Shown in pieces: positions 32,359 to 42,723 of a DNA stretch of 64,000 bases; positions within the stretch are counted from its first letter, which is position 1, and the number at the start of each line of letters is the position of its first letter. Both the position numbers and the translations under genes were made by a program. Source of the DNA: Budvicia diplopodorum (GTDB lineage Bacteria > Pseudomonadota > Gammaproteobacteria > Enterobacterales > Enterobacteriaceae); the NCBI RefSeq assembly GCF_009800925.1, contig NZ_WOYF01000012.1:1-64000 (forward strand), read 5' to 3'. The notes under the pieces are model-generated. The model saw only the letters and a program-made list of their open reading frames with translations, made no database searches and was not told where the DNA came from.

Positions 32359-33598
32359 GGCTAACCTTAGGTAACTGATTAAATTTACGATTAAAAATAG
32401 GATTCAGAACCAGATAGCTTAGCACTCCGCCCAACACGGCATTCACCGGAACAATACCCGGTAAATAATGACCGGCAGCGATACCAAGCGCAACGGCCAG
32501 AATGGCAATCCAGTTAACTACCATAAATTTTGCATCCGTAAAGCTATTGTAGCGACGACGATTCATCAGATAGTCGGCAATAATAACCCCACCGATAGGC
32601 GGAATCGCTGCTGATAAGAAGGTTAGCCAGCCTACGAAGTTATTGTATAACCATAGCGCCGTCAGGGTACCGATCAGACCGTTCATAATGGATAAATTAC
32701 GGCTGGAAAGCCCGGTAATATTGGCAAAACCCAGACCTGATGCATATAGAGCATTATCGTTAGTAGTCCAGATATTCAGTCCCAGAACAACAATGGCAGG
32801 AATTAGCAAACCTTGGGCAATCATCACGTCAGAAATATCCGCCTGCCCTACCGCTGCCGCACCCGCCGCACCGAAGATAAACATCAGCGAGTTACCCAAG
32901 AAAAAGGCAATCATCGCAACCAGCACGGCTGCTTTAGCGTTACGCCCAAAGCGCACAAAGTCGGCGGTTAACGTACCTGCACTAACGAAAGAGCCGACAA
33001 CCAGAGCGACTGCCGTTGAGAAGCTCAGCGGAGCGGTAGGAATAATTTGCCGTAAATGGTCCAACCCACCAACGTCATTAACGGCCAGATAAACAGAGTA
33101 GCTCCCCAGAATGGCAATCGCAGGTACGGCGATAACCGATAAAATAGTGAGCGCTGAAATGCCAAAGAAAATGGTCGCCGTCATTAAGATACCGGAGACC
33201 ATAATCAGCATATTGGTATCCAGACCAGTGGCTTTACTCACCGGTATCGCGAACATGGCAACGCCTACGCCAAACCAGCCGACCTGCGTGCTGCCAAGCA
33301 GGAAAGAGGGAAGCCATGAACCTTTAATACCAAATGAATAACGAGCAAGGAGGTGGGTAGAGAGTCCGGTTTTAGCACCGATATAACCGAGGAAAGCTGT
33401 ATAAATACCGAGGAGGAGATTACCAAAGAACACTGCGAGGAAGAAATCATGAAAATTTAAACCGGTACCGAGCGTACCGCCGGTCCACATACTGGCTGAA
33501 AAAAACGTTAATCCCAACATGACAAAAGTCAGTGCAATTACGCCTTTTCGCGCAGCCAGAGGGACGGGCCCCTGACTATAATTGTTATCCTGCGACAC
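32348..33598 (-). CDS. codB: Cytosine permease
   Basis: CodB is the NCS1-family cytosine transporter of the inner membrane. The 416-residue protein has about 12 hydrophobic segments; E. coli CodB is 419 residues. Motifs such as [29 protein letters not shown] and [16 protein letters not shown] match the family. It is first in the codBA operon and has a PurR-like operator upstream. Confidence 0.97.
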   Translation of the reverse strand: MSQDNNYSQGPVPLAARKGVIALTFVMLGLTFFSASMWTGGTLGTGLNFHDFFLAVFFGNLLLGIYTAFLGYIGAKTGLSTHLLARYSFGIKGSWLPSFLLGSTQVGWFGVGVAMFAIPVSKATGLDTNMLIMVSGILMTATIFFGISALTILSVIAVPAIAILGSYSVYLAVNDVGGLDHLRQIIPTAPLSFSTAVALVVGSFVSAGTLTADFVRFGRNAKAAVLVAMIAFFLGNSLMFIFGAAGAAAVGQADISDVMIAQGLLIPAIVVLGLNIWTTNDNALYASGLGFANITGLSSRNLSIMNGLIGTLTALWLYNNFVGWLTFLSAAIPPIGGVIIADYLMNRRRYNSFTDAKFMVVNWIAILAVALGIAAGHYLPGIVPVNAVLGGVLSYLVLNPIFNRKFNQLPKVSHAE

Positions 33599-33661
33599 AA
33601 TACCTCCTCATAGTAAATTCGGGCCAAAAAATCGGCCGTATCTTATATACTCTAGCTAATA

Positions 33662-33677
33662 AAGCAATCGATTTCGT
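33662..33677 (-). promoter_or_regulatory. PurR operator upstream of codBA
   Basis: On the minus strand the 16-mer ACGAAATCGATTGCTT matches the PurR consensus (ACGCAAACGTTTGCGT) at 12 of 16 positions, including the central CG. As I recall, it differs by one base from the E. coli codB PurR site. It lies about 65 bases upstream of the codB start, so purine-dependent repression is likely. Confidence 0.75.
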
Positions 33678-33750
33678 CTTTCGCCAAAGGCCGTAACCTG
33701 TCATAGTGATGAAAATTAAGATGATTTTTTTTATAAAAAATGGACGATTA

Positions 33751-34350
33751 ATGAGACTACTCCCTCAATTCTTACCGCGTATGGCAATATTTTTTATTCT
33801 TTTTACCTGCGGTTATGCCATGGCAACGTCTGAAACAGGCGTTATTCAGGCAGCTAAACAGGTCTCAAATTCAAGCGTAGATAATTTTTATCAGGTCAGT
33901 GATGAGCTCTATCGTTCCGGCCAACCTGGTGCCCCTCAAATGAAAGAACTGGAACAGCGGGGCGTTAAATCTATTCTCAACCTGCGTAATTTCCATACGG
34001 ACAATAATGAGGCCAAAGGAACTCAGCTAAAGCTTTATCATGTGCCAATGGAAGCCGGGCGATTAACAGAACCGCAGCTTATTTCTGCACTAAGGGTGAT
34101 GAAATATGCGCCAAAACCGATGGTAGTCCACTGCTGGCACGGCAGCGACAGAACGGGCCTGATGGTGGCAATGTACCGTATGGTTTATCAGGGCTGGCCG
34201 AAAGATGCCGCGCTGGCTGAGCTTAAGCAACCGGAGTTCGGCTATCACCAGTGGGCTTATTACAATATTGTTCAGTATATTGATCGAGTTGATATCGACA
34301 GTATCCGGGCGCAGATTAACCACCCGGACGACAGTCATTCAGTAAAGTAG
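33751..34350 (+). CDS. Exported dual-specificity/tyrosine phosphatase-like protein
   Basis: About 199 residues from ATG 33751; earlier in-frame starts exist (33706 GTG, 33709 ATG), so the N-terminus is uncertain. Residues 1-25 form a signal-type segment (basic start, MAIFFILFTC hydrophobic core, GYAMA cleavage). The catalytic P-loop HCWHGSDRTG (Cys128, Arg134) fits the CX5R motif of cysteine phosphatases, with LYRSGQP and SILNLRN typical of the DSP-like family. The substrate is unknown; the protein should act in the envelope. It is a stand-alone gene divergent from codBA, ending in a terminator. Confidence 0.82.
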   Translation: MRLLPQFLPRMAIFFILFTCGYAMATSETGVIQAAKQVSNSSVDNFYQVSDELYRSGQPGAPQMKELEQRGVKSILNLRNFHTDNNEAKGTQLKLYHVPMEAGRLTEPQLISALRVMKYAPKPMVVHCWHGSDRTGLMVAMYRMVYQGWPKDAALAELKQPEFGYHQWAYYNIVQYIDRVDIDSIRAQINHPDDSHSVK

Positions 34351-34376
34351 CGCGATAATTATATTATTCGGATCAC

Positions 34377-34404
34377 AAAAATGCCGCTTTATCAGCGGCA
34401 TTTT
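34377..34404. terminator. Bidirectional terminator between the phosphatase gene and trpS
   Basis: 11-bp stem AAAATGCCGCT / AGCGGCATTTT with a 6-base loop between convergent genes. Confidence 0.9.
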
Positions 34405-34429
34405 CTTATAGATAAAATAAAACAGAACC

Positions 34430-35434
34430 TTATGGCAAAGTCACAAACCCAACGGCTTTATTCACCTTCGCCATGGTCTCTTTAGCTTTAGCGCTGGCTT
34501 TAGCAGCACCTTCACGCATAACCTGCTGTAAAAAAGCTTCATCATTGCGGAAATGATGATAACGAGCCTGAAGTTCGGTCAGCATTGCGGCAACGGCGTC
34601 GGCCACTTCTGTTTTCAAATGACCATACATTTTGCCTTCAAACTCTTGTTCCAGAGTAGCAATAGACTTACCGGTAACGCCCGACAGAATATCTAACAGA
34701 TTAGAAACGCCGGCCTTATTGACAACATCGTAACGAATAACCGGCGGCTCATCGGAATCAGTCACCGCCCGTTTCAGCTTTTTAGTCACTGATTTAGGAT
34801 CTTCTAATAAACCAATGACGTTATTGCGGTTCTCGTCTGACTTAGACATTTTCTTGGTTGGCTCAAGCAGCGACATTACCCGCGCACCGGATTTAGGAAT
34901 GAATGGCTCAGGTACCGCGAATATATCGCCGTACAGCGCATTAAAGCGTTGTGCAACGTCACGGCTTAATTCGAGGTGCTGCTTCTGGTCTTCACCAACG
35001 GGTACCTGCGTGGTTTGATACAGCAGTATATCTGCGGCCATCAGCACCGGATAACCGAACAGGCCTGAATTAATATTTTCCGCATAGCGGGCAGACTTAT
35101 CTTTAAACTGGGTCATGCGGCTCAGTTCGCCGAAATAGGTGTAACAGTTCAGAACCCAGCCTAACTGCACATGCTCAGGCACATGGGACTGAACAAAAAT
35201 AGTGCTTTTCTTAGGATCAATACCGCAGGCAAGATACAGCGCAAGGGTATCTAAGGTTGCTTTATGCAGTTTTTCCGGATCCTGGCGAACGGTAATCGCG
35301 TGCAGGTCAACAATACAGTAGATGCAATCATACTCATCTTGCATTTGTACCCACTGACGCAGCGCTCCCATATAGTTACCAATGGACAGTTCTCCGGATG
35401 GCTGTGCGCCACTAAATACAATGGGTTTACTCAT
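34430..35434 (-). CDS. trpS: Tryptophanyl-tRNA synthetase
   Basis: A 334-residue class-I synthetase identical in length to the E. coli enzyme. The HIGH-equivalent is SGELSIGNY near residue 14 and the KMSKS loop is KKMSKSDE near residue 193. It is the last gene in the damX-dam-rpe-gph-trpS run, 9 bases after gph. All core motifs are intact. Confidence 0.98.
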   Translation of the reverse strand: MSKPIVFSGAQPSGELSIGNYMGALRQWVQMQDEYDCIYCIVDLHAITVRQDPEKLHKATLDTLALYLACGIDPKKSTIFVQSHVPEHVQLGWVLNCYTYFGELSRMTQFKDKSARYAENINSGLFGYPVLMAADILLYQTTQVPVGEDQKQHLELSRDVAQRFNALYGDIFAVPEPFIPKSGARVMSLLEPTKKMSKSDENRNNVIGLLEDPKSVTKKLKRAVTDSDEPPVIRYDVVNKAGVSNLLDILSGVTGKSIATLEQEFEGKMYGHLKTEVADAVAAMLTELQARYHHFRNDEAFLQQVMREGAAKASAKAKETMAKVNKAVGFVTLP

Positions 35435-35443
35435 GAGTTATTC

Positions 35444-36136
35444 CTAATTAATCTTTGAAGTCAGTTGGCCAACAACGGGTAAAATATCGGCAAATGAGGT
35501 TAAAACGCGATCGGGCTGGCTCAGTGCAATCGACTCACCGTAGTTATATCCATAAGATAAACCGATAGTCGGGCAACCCGCCGCCTGACCGGCCTGAATG
35601 TCATTGCGGGAATCGCCCACAAAAATCAGCTCATTGGCCCTTAACCCTAGCCGCCCTAACACTAAATAAATCGGTGCAGGGTGCGGCTTTCTTTCAGCCA
35701 CATCATCACCACCGATAATCACACTAAAATAATCGATAATACCAAGGGAGCTCAATAACGGACCGACAAAAGGCGTTGGCTTATTAGTCACTAACGCCAT
35801 TTTCATTCCTGCACCCGCCAGCTGTTTCAGGGTCGATGCCACCTGAGGATAAAGCTCAGTCCCCGTCTCAAGCATTTCGCTATAGTAACGATCAAACAAT
35901 ATTCTGGCACTGTCTAACTGCTCTTTTGCCGTATCACACCCGGCCCAGTTTAATGCCCGCTTAATCAATACGCTGGCACCGTTTCCAATCCAGTGAGAAA
36001 CGCGCTCTTGACCGGGTTGTGGTAAACCCAGCGTTTTTAACGTAGCGTCAACTGCACTGGCTAATCCCGGTAAACTATTCACTAAAGTGCCATCAAGATC
36101 GAATCCTAGCCCTTTAATTCCGGTGAATATGGTCAT
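35444..36136 (-). CDS. gph: Phosphoglycolate phosphatase
   Basis: A HAD-family phosphatase of 230 residues. The catalytic Asp13 and Asp15 lie in DLDGTLVN, motif II is VTNKPTP, and motif III/IV is [11 protein letters not shown]. It removes 2-phosphoglycolate produced during repair of oxidative DNA breaks. The start overlaps the rpe stop by 4 bases. Slightly shorter at the C-terminus than E. coli Gph (252). Confidence 0.95.
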   Translation of the reverse strand: MTIFTGIKGLGFDLDGTLVNSLPGLASAVDATLKTLGLPQPGQERVSHWIGNGASVLIKRALNWAGCDTAKEQLDSARILFDRYYSEMLETGTELYPQVASTLKQLAGAGMKMALVTNKPTPFVGPLLSSLGIIDYFSVIIGGDDVAERKPHPAPIYLVLGRLGLRANELIFVGDSRNDIQAGQAAGCPTIGLSYGYNYGESIALSQPDRVLTSFADILPVVGQLTSKIN

Positions 36137-36807
36137 TCACTCACCTTAACCAGCTCAGCGCGCATTTCGTCTATCACCGTTTTGTAATCGGGTTGATTGA
36201 AAATAGCTGAACCGGCAACGAACATATCCGCACCTGCAGCAGCGATTTCACCAATATTATCAACCTTAACGCCACCATCAACTTCCAGACGAATATTATA
36301 ACCACCGTCATCGATTAACTTGCGCACCTGACGAAGCTTATCAAGCGTCGAAGGGATAAATGACTGACCGCCAAAACCCGGGTTGACTGACATCAGTAAA
36401 ATGATATCCAGCTTATCCATGACATAGTCAAGATAGCTTAGCGGCGTGGCAGGGTTAAAAACCAGCCCTGCTTTACAACCGTTCTCTCTGATTAATTGGA
36501 TAGTGCGATCGACGTGCTCGGAGGCTTCTGGATGAAACGAAATATAGCTGGCTCCCGCCTTGGCAAAATCAGGAACGATACGGTCAACCGGTTTTACCAT
36601 TAGGTGCACATCGATCGGCGCCGTAATACCATAATCACGTAATGCCTTACACACCATAGGACCAATGGTCAGATTAGGCACATAGTGATTATCCATAACG
36701 TCAAAATGTACTACGTCAGCGCCGGCGGCCAGAACGTTCGCGGTATCATCACCTAACCGCGCAAAATCAGCGGAAAGTATCGAAGGAGCTATCAGAAAGT
36801 TTTTCAT
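36133..36807 (-). CDS. rpe: Ribulose-phosphate 3-epimerase
   Basis: A 224-residue TIM-barrel enzyme interconverting ribulose-5-phosphate and xylulose-5-phosphate in the pentose phosphate pathway. Metal/active-site motifs are visible: [30 protein letters not shown] and EVDGGV. The start is placed at the ATG giving [15 protein letters not shown], as in the family; a GTG four codons upstream is also in frame. It is coupled to gph by a 4-base overlap. Confidence 0.97.
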   Translation of the reverse strand: MKNFLIAPSILSADFARLGDDTANVLAAGADVVHFDVMDNHYVPNLTIGPMVCKALRDYGITAPIDVHLMVKPVDRIVPDFAKAGASYISFHPEASEHVDRTIQLIRENGCKAGLVFNPATPLSYLDYVMDKLDIILLMSVNPGFGGQSFIPSTLDKLRQVRKLIDDGGYNIRLEVDGGVKVDNIGEIAAAGADMFVAGSAIFNQPDYKTVIDEMRAELVKVSE

Positions 36808-36915
36808 CTGCGTATCCACTCGTTATAGAAAATTACGTGTTAGCAATAGAGTAAAAAATTCAGGATACTATTTTACATAACGACGTATAGCCAAAAAATA
36901 GTGTCCCAAATTTAA

Positions 36916-37734
36916 TTAACGCTGGCTATATAACGCCAACAGTTCATCTACCTTTGTACGGCCCAAAACGTTACGGCTAATAGTTCTACGCCCTCTAACA
37001 ACCACCAGCTCTGCGGCGCTGTACCATTCTCGGGTTAACTCCGTATCATGATTAGAGATTAATACCGGTACGCCCATACTTTCTGAGATATCTTGAGCCA
37101 ATAGTGCTAACTGCTGCTGATCGTAAATATTAAAGCTATTGGTATGATAAGCCGTAAAATTAGCCGTTGCCGACAAAGGTGCATAAGGCGGATCGCAATA
37201 AACCACCGCCCCTTGTGAAGCCTTCCTCATGGTCTGCTCATAGTTTTCGCAAAAGAATGTCGCTCGTTTGGCTTTTTCAGCAAAACGGTACAACTCAAAC
37301 TCAGGAAAATAGGGCTTCTTATAACGACCAAAAGGCACGTTGAACTCACCGCTCAAATTATAACGGCATAACCCGTTATAACAGTGGCGATTCAGATAAA
37401 GAAATAGCAATGCACGCCGGTATGAGTCACGACTTTGATTAAACTCAGTTCGCAGTTGGTAGTAAACCGATTCCTGGTTATATTCGTCAGTAAAAAGTTC
37501 TCGTGAATCCTGAACGACTTGGTCCGTGCATTGTTTAACGATGTTATACAAATTAATTAGATCGCTGTTAATATCAGCTAAAATATACTCTTCATAATCC
37601 GTATTTAAAAACACCGAGCCTGCGCCAACGAATGGCTCAATTAAACGTTCACCTTTCGGTAAATGTTCGCGAATCTCATTAACAAGAGGATACTTTCCTC
37701 CCGCCCACTTTAAAAAAGAACGGCTTTTTTTCAT
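36916..37734 (-). CDS. dam: DNA adenine methyltransferase
   Basis: Dam methylates adenine in GATC, directing mismatch repair, SeqA control and phase variation. The 272-residue protein (E. coli 278) has the AdoMet-binding FVGAGS at residues 35-40 and the catalytic DPPY at 181-184. The N-terminus FLKWAGGKYPL is also diagnostic. It lies between damX and rpe. Nothing unusual is seen, so normal GATC methylation is expected in this organism. Confidence 0.98.
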   Translation of the reverse strand: MKKSRSFLKWAGGKYPLVNEIREHLPKGERLIEPFVGAGSVFLNTDYEEYILADINSDLINLYNIVKQCTDQVVQDSRELFTDEYNQESVYYQLRTEFNQSRDSYRRALLFLYLNRHCYNGLCRYNLSGEFNVPFGRYKKPYFPEFELYRFAEKAKRATFFCENYEQTMRKASQGAVVYCDPPYAPLSATANFTAYHTNSFNIYDQQQLALLAQDISESMGVPVLISNHDTELTREWYSAAELVVVRGRRTISRNVLGRTKVDELLALYSQR

Positions 37735-37812
37735 GCTGCGAGTCAGCTACTTATACAATTCAAAACGGCGTTTTGCACTCTGTTTTAAGCAGCACATTTG
37801 CACATCTATAAT

Positions 37813-38877
37813 TTATTTTTGTTTTAGATCTTGGTGCACTTGTTGCACAGATCTTACCCATGGTTTGTTAGCTTGAACGTCTGTCGGTAGAGTTGATAAA
37901 GCAGCACGGGCTTCAGAAGAAGAAGCATAGTTACCCGTGATTAAAATAAACCAAGGTTTTCCATCCCGGCGGGTAGGATAAACCCAGTAGTCAGTCATGT
38001 TATTCTTCTTCGCAAACGCTAACAGCGATTCAGAACGAGAGGCACTACTCACTTGCAAAGTCACATGACTTGCTGGAATTGCCGTTAGTTCAGCCACCGA
38101 ACCTGCCGTTACTGAACCTTTAGGACTAGGAGCCTTATTACTTGACGGAGTACTTACCGGAGTGCTGGATGGCTTAGTACTTGGTGGCTTAGTTCCTGCA
38201 GTTTCAGTAGGCTTAGCTGGTGACTTAGCTTCTGTTACAGGTTTATTCTTAACCTGGCCTGACTGAGTCTGAGTTGCGCCACTTTGGTGAGATGTGGCAG
38301 TCTGCAAGCCTTGAGACGACGGCATCGCCTGCGATTCTTTTGGCAACGGCGCAGTATTTGACGTTGACGGCGAACCGGACATCTCAGTCTCTTTCAATTT
38401 GTTCAATTGTTCTTGCTGTGCGGAAAGCGCATCAGTAATTTCACCCGGTATTTCTACCCGCTGCTGATTAGCAACTTCTGGCAATGGCGGTGACTGCGTT
38501 GGTGTACCTGAAACAGGTGGAGCACTGATTTCTTGTGCGGGTGTGGCCCCAGTCAGCGGCGCTGTAGTTGCGGACTGCGTATTCGCATCGGCTGGCGCTG
38601 GCTGAGAAGTATTGGATGGCGTATTACCTAAATTAACTTCACGAGGCTGATTATTACTATTACCGTTACTTTCTGGCACAGGCGATTTAAGCGCTGAGCT
38701 GACCAGTAAAATCAAGAGCAACAGAACTAATATTCCGATACCTATCTTTATATGCTGGCGGGACATAGGCATATTTTTACGAGGCTTCGAGCGTTCACGC
38801 TGATTAGCACGATCGCTGGCATCAGGTCTCATACTATTATCGTTACCATTAGATTCAGATTCGAAGTCTTCTTGCAC
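37813..38877 (-). CDS. damX: DamX, SPOR-domain cell-division protein
   Basis: DamX is a bitopic inner-membrane protein whose C-terminal SPOR domain binds denuded septal peptidoglycan. I chose the GTG at 38877 (VQEDFESES...) because it has a strong GAGGGG site. An upstream GTG (38904) lies on top of that signal. The product has 354 residues: a charged cytoplasmic N-terminus, one helix (about 45-62, GIGILVLLLLILLVSS), a long Pro/Ser/Thr/Gln-rich periplasmic linker and a SPOR domain (about 265-350). It is shorter than the E. coli protein (428), mainly in the linker. Confidence 0.92.
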   Translation of the reverse strand: MQEDFESESNGNDNSMRPDASDRANQRERSKPRKNMPMSRQHIKIGIGILVLLLLILLVSSALKSPVPESNGNSNNQPREVNLGNTPSNTSQPAPADANTQSATTAPLTGATPAQEISAPPVSGTPTQSPPLPEVANQQRVEIPGEITDALSAQQEQLNKLKETEMSGSPSTSNTAPLPKESQAMPSSQGLQTATSHQSGATQTQSGQVKNKPVTEAKSPAKPTETAGTKPPSTKPSSTPVSTPSSNKAPSPKGSVTAGSVAELTAIPASHVTLQVSSASRSESLLAFAKKNNMTDYWVYPTRRDGKPWFILITGNYASSSEARAALSTLPTDVQANKPWVRSVQQVHQDLKQK

Positions 38878-38966
38878 TTTCCCACCCCTCACAATAAATG
38901 ACACAACACCACAACTACACGCTAAAACTGATACTTATACGGATTATTAGAACGACTACCGCTATA

Positions 38967-40052
38967 TCATATCAGGCAATGGACTATACCCGACAATACA
39001 ACTTCATGAGCAATGCCACCTCTGACTTCAGACTGGCCAATAGCCGTTGGTAAAACTAAACGTAACTCACCCGCTAACGTCTTCTTATCTCGAAGCATGT
39101 GGGGCATATAGGATTCAGGGCTCATGCTTTCTGGCCCCGTAATGGGAAGATTTGCACGCTTTAATAAACGCTTAATCCGGTCAACATCATGCTGACTGAA
39201 TTGCCCTAATAGCCGAGCAGTTTCAGCCGCCATGACCATTCCGGCGGAAACTGCTTCACCGTGCAACCAGTTACCGTATCCCATTTCAGCTTCAATCGCG
39301 TGGCCAAAAGTATGGCCCAAATTCAATAAAGCGCGAATACCGCCTTCGCGTTCATCAGCAGCGACGACCTGAGCTTTTATTTCACAGCAACGGCGAATAC
39401 AGTAAGCCAGTGCCTGCGCATCAAGTGCCAATAAAGAGTCTATATTTTCCTCAAGCCAAACGAATAAATCAGCATCCAGAATAATGCCATATTTAATCAC
39501 TTCGGCCAGGCCAGACGAAAGCTCACGCTTGGGTAGCGTTTTCAAACAGTCGATATCAATAACAACAGAGGCCGGCTGGTAAAACGCACCAATCATGTTT
39601 TTACCCAGCGGATGATTCACTGCGGTTTTGCCACCAACGGACGAATCCACCTGAGATAGCAACGTGGTAGGCACCTGAATAAAGCGCACTCCTCGCTGAT
39701 AGCTGGCCGCTGCAAAACCGGTCAGGTCCCCGATAACGCCACCACCTAAAGCAATAAGCGTAGTATCCCGACCGTGATTATTCTCCAATAGCTTAGTAAA
39801 GACCCGATCCATAATGGACAACGTCTTATATTTTTCACCATCGGGTAATATAACGGTATCCACAGTAACGCCCAATGCCTGCAAACTGCGTTGAATAATA
39901 TCAAGATAGAGTGGCGCAATTGAATCGTTGGTGACAAGTAACGCTTTGTCCCCAGCACGAAGAGGAAGAAAGGAAGCTGGCTCATTAAATAGCCCCGCTT
40001 CAATCGTAATAGGATAGCTACGCTCGCCTAAAGTAACTGCAATCCTCTCCAT
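38967..40052 (-). CDS. aroB: 3-dehydroquinate synthase
   Basis: AroB performs the second shikimate-pathway step, converting DAHP to 3-dehydroquinate with NAD+ and a divalent metal. The 361-residue protein matches E. coli (362). The NAD site [13 protein letters not shown], the substrate segment [14 protein letters not shown] and the metal-ligand His in [11 protein letters not shown] are present. It lies 56 bases downstream of aroK in the shikimate operon. Confidence 0.98.
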   Translation of the reverse strand: MERIAVTLGERSYPITIEAGLFNEPASFLPLRAGDKALLVTNDSIAPLYLDIIQRSLQALGVTVDTVILPDGEKYKTLSIMDRVFTKLLENNHGRDTTLIALGGGVIGDLTGFAAASYQRGVRFIQVPTTLLSQVDSSVGGKTAVNHPLGKNMIGAFYQPASVVIDIDCLKTLPKRELSSGLAEVIKYGIILDADLFVWLEENIDSLLALDAQALAYCIRRCCEIKAQVVAADEREGGIRALLNLGHTFGHAIEAEMGYGNWLHGEAVSAGMVMAAETARLLGQFSQHDVDRIKRLLKRANLPITGPESMSPESYMPHMLRDKKTLAGELRLVLPTAIGQSEVRGGIAHEVVLSGIVHCLI

Positions 40053-40108
40053 GATATGCCTTTCTTATATATTGTTATTGGGCCCAAAGCAGGATAGCTG
40101 CTTTGAAA

Positions 40109-40627
40109 TCAGCTGTTTTCAATCAGTTGAATAATTTGATTCGCAACAACTTTTGCACTTTGCTCATCAGTGTGGATTGTTACATCAGCAATTTCTTCAT
40201 ACAGAGGATTTCGCTCAAGCGCTAATGTTTCTAGAACGTCACGTGGCGTATCTACTTGTAAGAGCGGACGCTTTTTATCACGTTGAGTACGGGCTAGCTG
40301 TTTTTCAATGGTGGTTTCCAAATAAACAACCACACCTCGAGCAGACAAGCGGTTACGCGTTTCTTTCGATTTTATAGAACCACCGCCGGTTGCGAGGACG
40401 ATACCTTGCTTTTCCGTCAGTTCATTAATCACTTTCTCTTCACGATCGCGAAAACCTTCTTCGCCTTCAACGTCGAATACCCAGGCTATATCAGCTCCAG
40501 TACGGCGTTCAATCTCGTGATCGGAGTCAACAAACTCCATATTAAGCTGTTGAGCCAACTGACGACCTATTGTGCTCTTACCCGCACCCATAGGGCCGAC
40601 CAGGAAGATATTGCGTTTTTCTGCCAT
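40109..40627 (-). CDS. aroK: Shikimate kinase I
   Basis: AroK phosphorylates shikimate with ATP. The 172-residue protein has P-loop GPMGAGKS (residues 11-18), the shikimate-binding [11 protein letters not shown], the GGG motif in ATGGGSIKS and the lid [12 protein letters not shown]. It is nearly identical to E. coli AroK, which distinguishes it from AroL. First gene of the aroK-aroB-damX-dam run. Confidence 0.98.
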   Translation of the reverse strand: MAEKRNIFLVGPMGAGKSTIGRQLAQQLNMEFVDSDHEIERRTGADIAWVFDVEGEEGFRDREEKVINELTEKQGIVLATGGGSIKSKETRNRLSARGVVVYLETTIEKQLARTQRDKKRPLLQVDTPRDVLETLALERNPLYEEIADVTIHTDEQSAKVVANQIIQLIENS

Positions 40628-40990
40628 GTTTTTTGGTATTACTAAGATAATTCGTTAATGACAACCCGCCCCGCCAAATCTAAACAGCTACGGGAGTACA
40701 CCTGAAACCTCATAAGCATTATGTGTGAGATCAGACTGGAAATTATCTCAACACTATAGGTAGTTTGGCAACCGAATAAATACGGAGCACTAACTTCAGA
40801 TGGGTGAAACTAAAAATCCCCATCAAATCCAACCCTAAACCTCATCGCCTAGTTTGTTTCAGATAGACACTTGTAAGCTAAATCAGTCAACTCGTCAAAC
40901 TTCCATGAGCTTAAAAAAGAAAATAAACCGGTTGACCTACTTATTATTCACCTTTGAAAATTAAGCTTATCGGCTTTATCTCACCAGATA
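40628..40990. other. Intergenic region aroK - hofQ (363 bases), no gene seen
   Basis: This contains the promoter region for the aroK operon on the minus strand and the 3' end of the hof transcript. I found no ORF with family support, no strong intrinsic terminator and no repeat. Confidence 0.5.
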
Positions 40991-42328
40991 TTAACCACTT
41001 TCTATTTTATTTTCTGAAATTATTGGCGAAGGCGTAACGATTGTCGGTGTAATAAAGATAACCAGTTCCCGCCGACTCTGTTTATCCGACTTGCGCTGAA
41101 AAAGTGTACCCAGCAAAGGTATATCACCTAACAGCGGTACACTTTCCGTTCCCGAGATATTGGTTTGCTGAAAGATACCACCTAAAACAATAGTTTCACC
41201 GTCGAATACTGAAACCTGAGTTTTAATTTCCTGAGTATCGATCGTCAGTATTTCGCTACCGTCTCCCTTCTTCAGGCTTTTACCCGGCATATTCTGGCTA
41301 ATCAATAAATCGAGCTCCAGCTGCCCGCCCTGAAAAATTCGGGGCGTGACCTCTAACCCTAAAACGGCCTGTTTGAATTCAATAGACGTCGCGCCGTTGG
41401 ATCCGCTGGAAACCTCATATGGAATTTCAGTCCCCTGCTTAATACTTGCCGTTTGTTTATTCACGGTAAGCAAGCGAGGGCTGGCGATAATATCAACATG
41501 GTTTTCAGACTCTAGCGCAGAAAGCTCCAGATTAAGAAACTTACCCTTTAACCGGGCAACCTGAAACCCGATTCGAGCCGTCGGATTAGCAACCGAAAGA
41601 TTAACATCAAACATACCGCCCATCGCGTTGCTACTGGAATCAACATCGCTGCTTAATCCCCATTTCACCCCCAGCTCTTCAAGGTTCTCATGATTCATCG
41701 TCACGATGTGGGCCGTGAGTAAAACCTGCGGCTGCGGCTGGTCAATGTGTTTAATAAATTCTTCCACCGCCGGTAACGAATCACCAAGGTCTCGCACAAT
41801 AATCGTATTGGTTCTGGCATCAGCAATCACACTTCCGCGCTCAGACAGCAGGCTACCTTTCTGGCTATTGACCATCTTCACCAGTTCATTGACATCCGCA
41901 TACTGAACGACATGCTTAAAAGTCGTTAACGGTAATTGTGCCGTTTGTTCTTGTTGAGTCTGCTCACTGCGCTGGCGGCGGGCATCTTTTTCCTGAAGAG
42001 GCATAACTACCATCACGTTTCCGTCTAGTTCAACATCAAGCTGGCCGGCTTTCAAAATCACAGACAGAGCCTGTTTCCATGGAACATTATCAAGGCGAAT
42101 ACTCAGTTTACCGCCGACGCTATCCATAACGACCAGATTAAGATGCTGATAATCAGCTAATGCCTGTAATATCACGCTTAGCGGTGCATCCTGAAACTCC
42201 AGCGAGATAGGTTTATCCTGTACTGCAGGTTGGGCGAATAAAGAGCTGGTAAAGAGCAGGTTAAAAATCAATAAGAACGCTTTAAACACAGAAAAATCCC
42301 CGAAGCTGCGCATAAACCTCATCATCAC
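40991..42328 (-). CDS. hofQ: HofQ, PilQ-like outer-membrane secretin
   Basis: HofQ forms the outer-membrane channel of the type IV-pilus-like DNA uptake system. The 445-residue protein has a signal segment (about residues 14-32), a STN/secretin N0 domain (about 40-110), an N1/KH-like domain (about 135-200) and the C-terminal secretin domain (about 230-435) with VPLLGDIPLLGTLFQ near the end. Its start overlaps hofP by 4 bases. In enterobacteria hofMNOPQ is inducible by Sxy and serves use of DNA as a nutrient or transformation. Confidence 0.93.
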   Translation of the reverse strand: MMMRFMRSFGDFSVFKAFLLIFNLLFTSSLFAQPAVQDKPISLEFQDAPLSVILQALADYQHLNLVVMDSVGGKLSIRLDNVPWKQALSVILKAGQLDVELDGNVMVVMPLQEKDARRQRSEQTQQEQTAQLPLTTFKHVVQYADVNELVKMVNSQKGSLLSERGSVIADARTNTIIVRDLGDSLPAVEEFIKHIDQPQPQVLLTAHIVTMNHENLEELGVKWGLSSDVDSSSNAMGGMFDVNLSVANPTARIGFQVARLKGKFLNLELSALESENHVDIIASPRLLTVNKQTASIKQGTEIPYEVSSGSNGATSIEFKQAVLGLEVTPRIFQGGQLELDLLISQNMPGKSLKKGDGSEILTIDTQEIKTQVSVFDGETIVLGGIFQQTNISGTESVPLLGDIPLLGTLFQRKSDKQSRRELVIFITPTIVTPSPIISENKIESG

Positions 42329-42723
42329 TTCCTTATTCTAAGTTCGATTATTTCGGCCGTATTACAAAACCCTTGCGGGGTAGCCAGAGAGGAAAAGAGC
42401 ACTGCGCCGGAATTAATCTCACTAAGCTGCCAGTACAGTAGCGGCAGCTTGGCCTGAGTAAATATTTTCACCCATTCCCCGGATGATGATTTTATCCACC
42501 CCCGCAAATCAGGCATCTGACCAATAGTGCCATAAAGCCGCCAACCTGAGAGGATCTTCCCTTCCTCAGCCATCTCTTTTCGGCACTCAGACTTATCGTC
42601 GAAAATGAAAGGATTACGCCTGTCCTGCATTGACAGCTGAACGTCCGGCTCGGCGGCAAAAGCGATCGATATAGTGGATGCACTCATGATAAATCCGAAA
42701 ACGGTGAGCAATAGCCGGTTCAT
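42325..42723 (-). CDS. hofP: HofP, PilP-like DNA-uptake assembly protein
   Basis: A 132-residue exported protein with a signal peptide (cleavage about SIAFA-A near 23) and the motif RRNPFIFDD, typical of PilP/HofP lipoprotein-like subunits that link the inner-membrane platform to the secretin. It overlaps hofO and hofQ by 4 bases each. The assignment relies on motif and position. Confidence 0.82.
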   Translation of the reverse strand: MNRLLLTVFGFIMSASTISIAFAAEPDVQLSMQDRRNPFIFDDKSECRKEMAEEGKILSGWRLYGTIGQMPDLRGWIKSSSGEWVKIFTQAKLPLLYWQLSEINSGAVLFSSLATPQGFCNTAEIIELRIRK

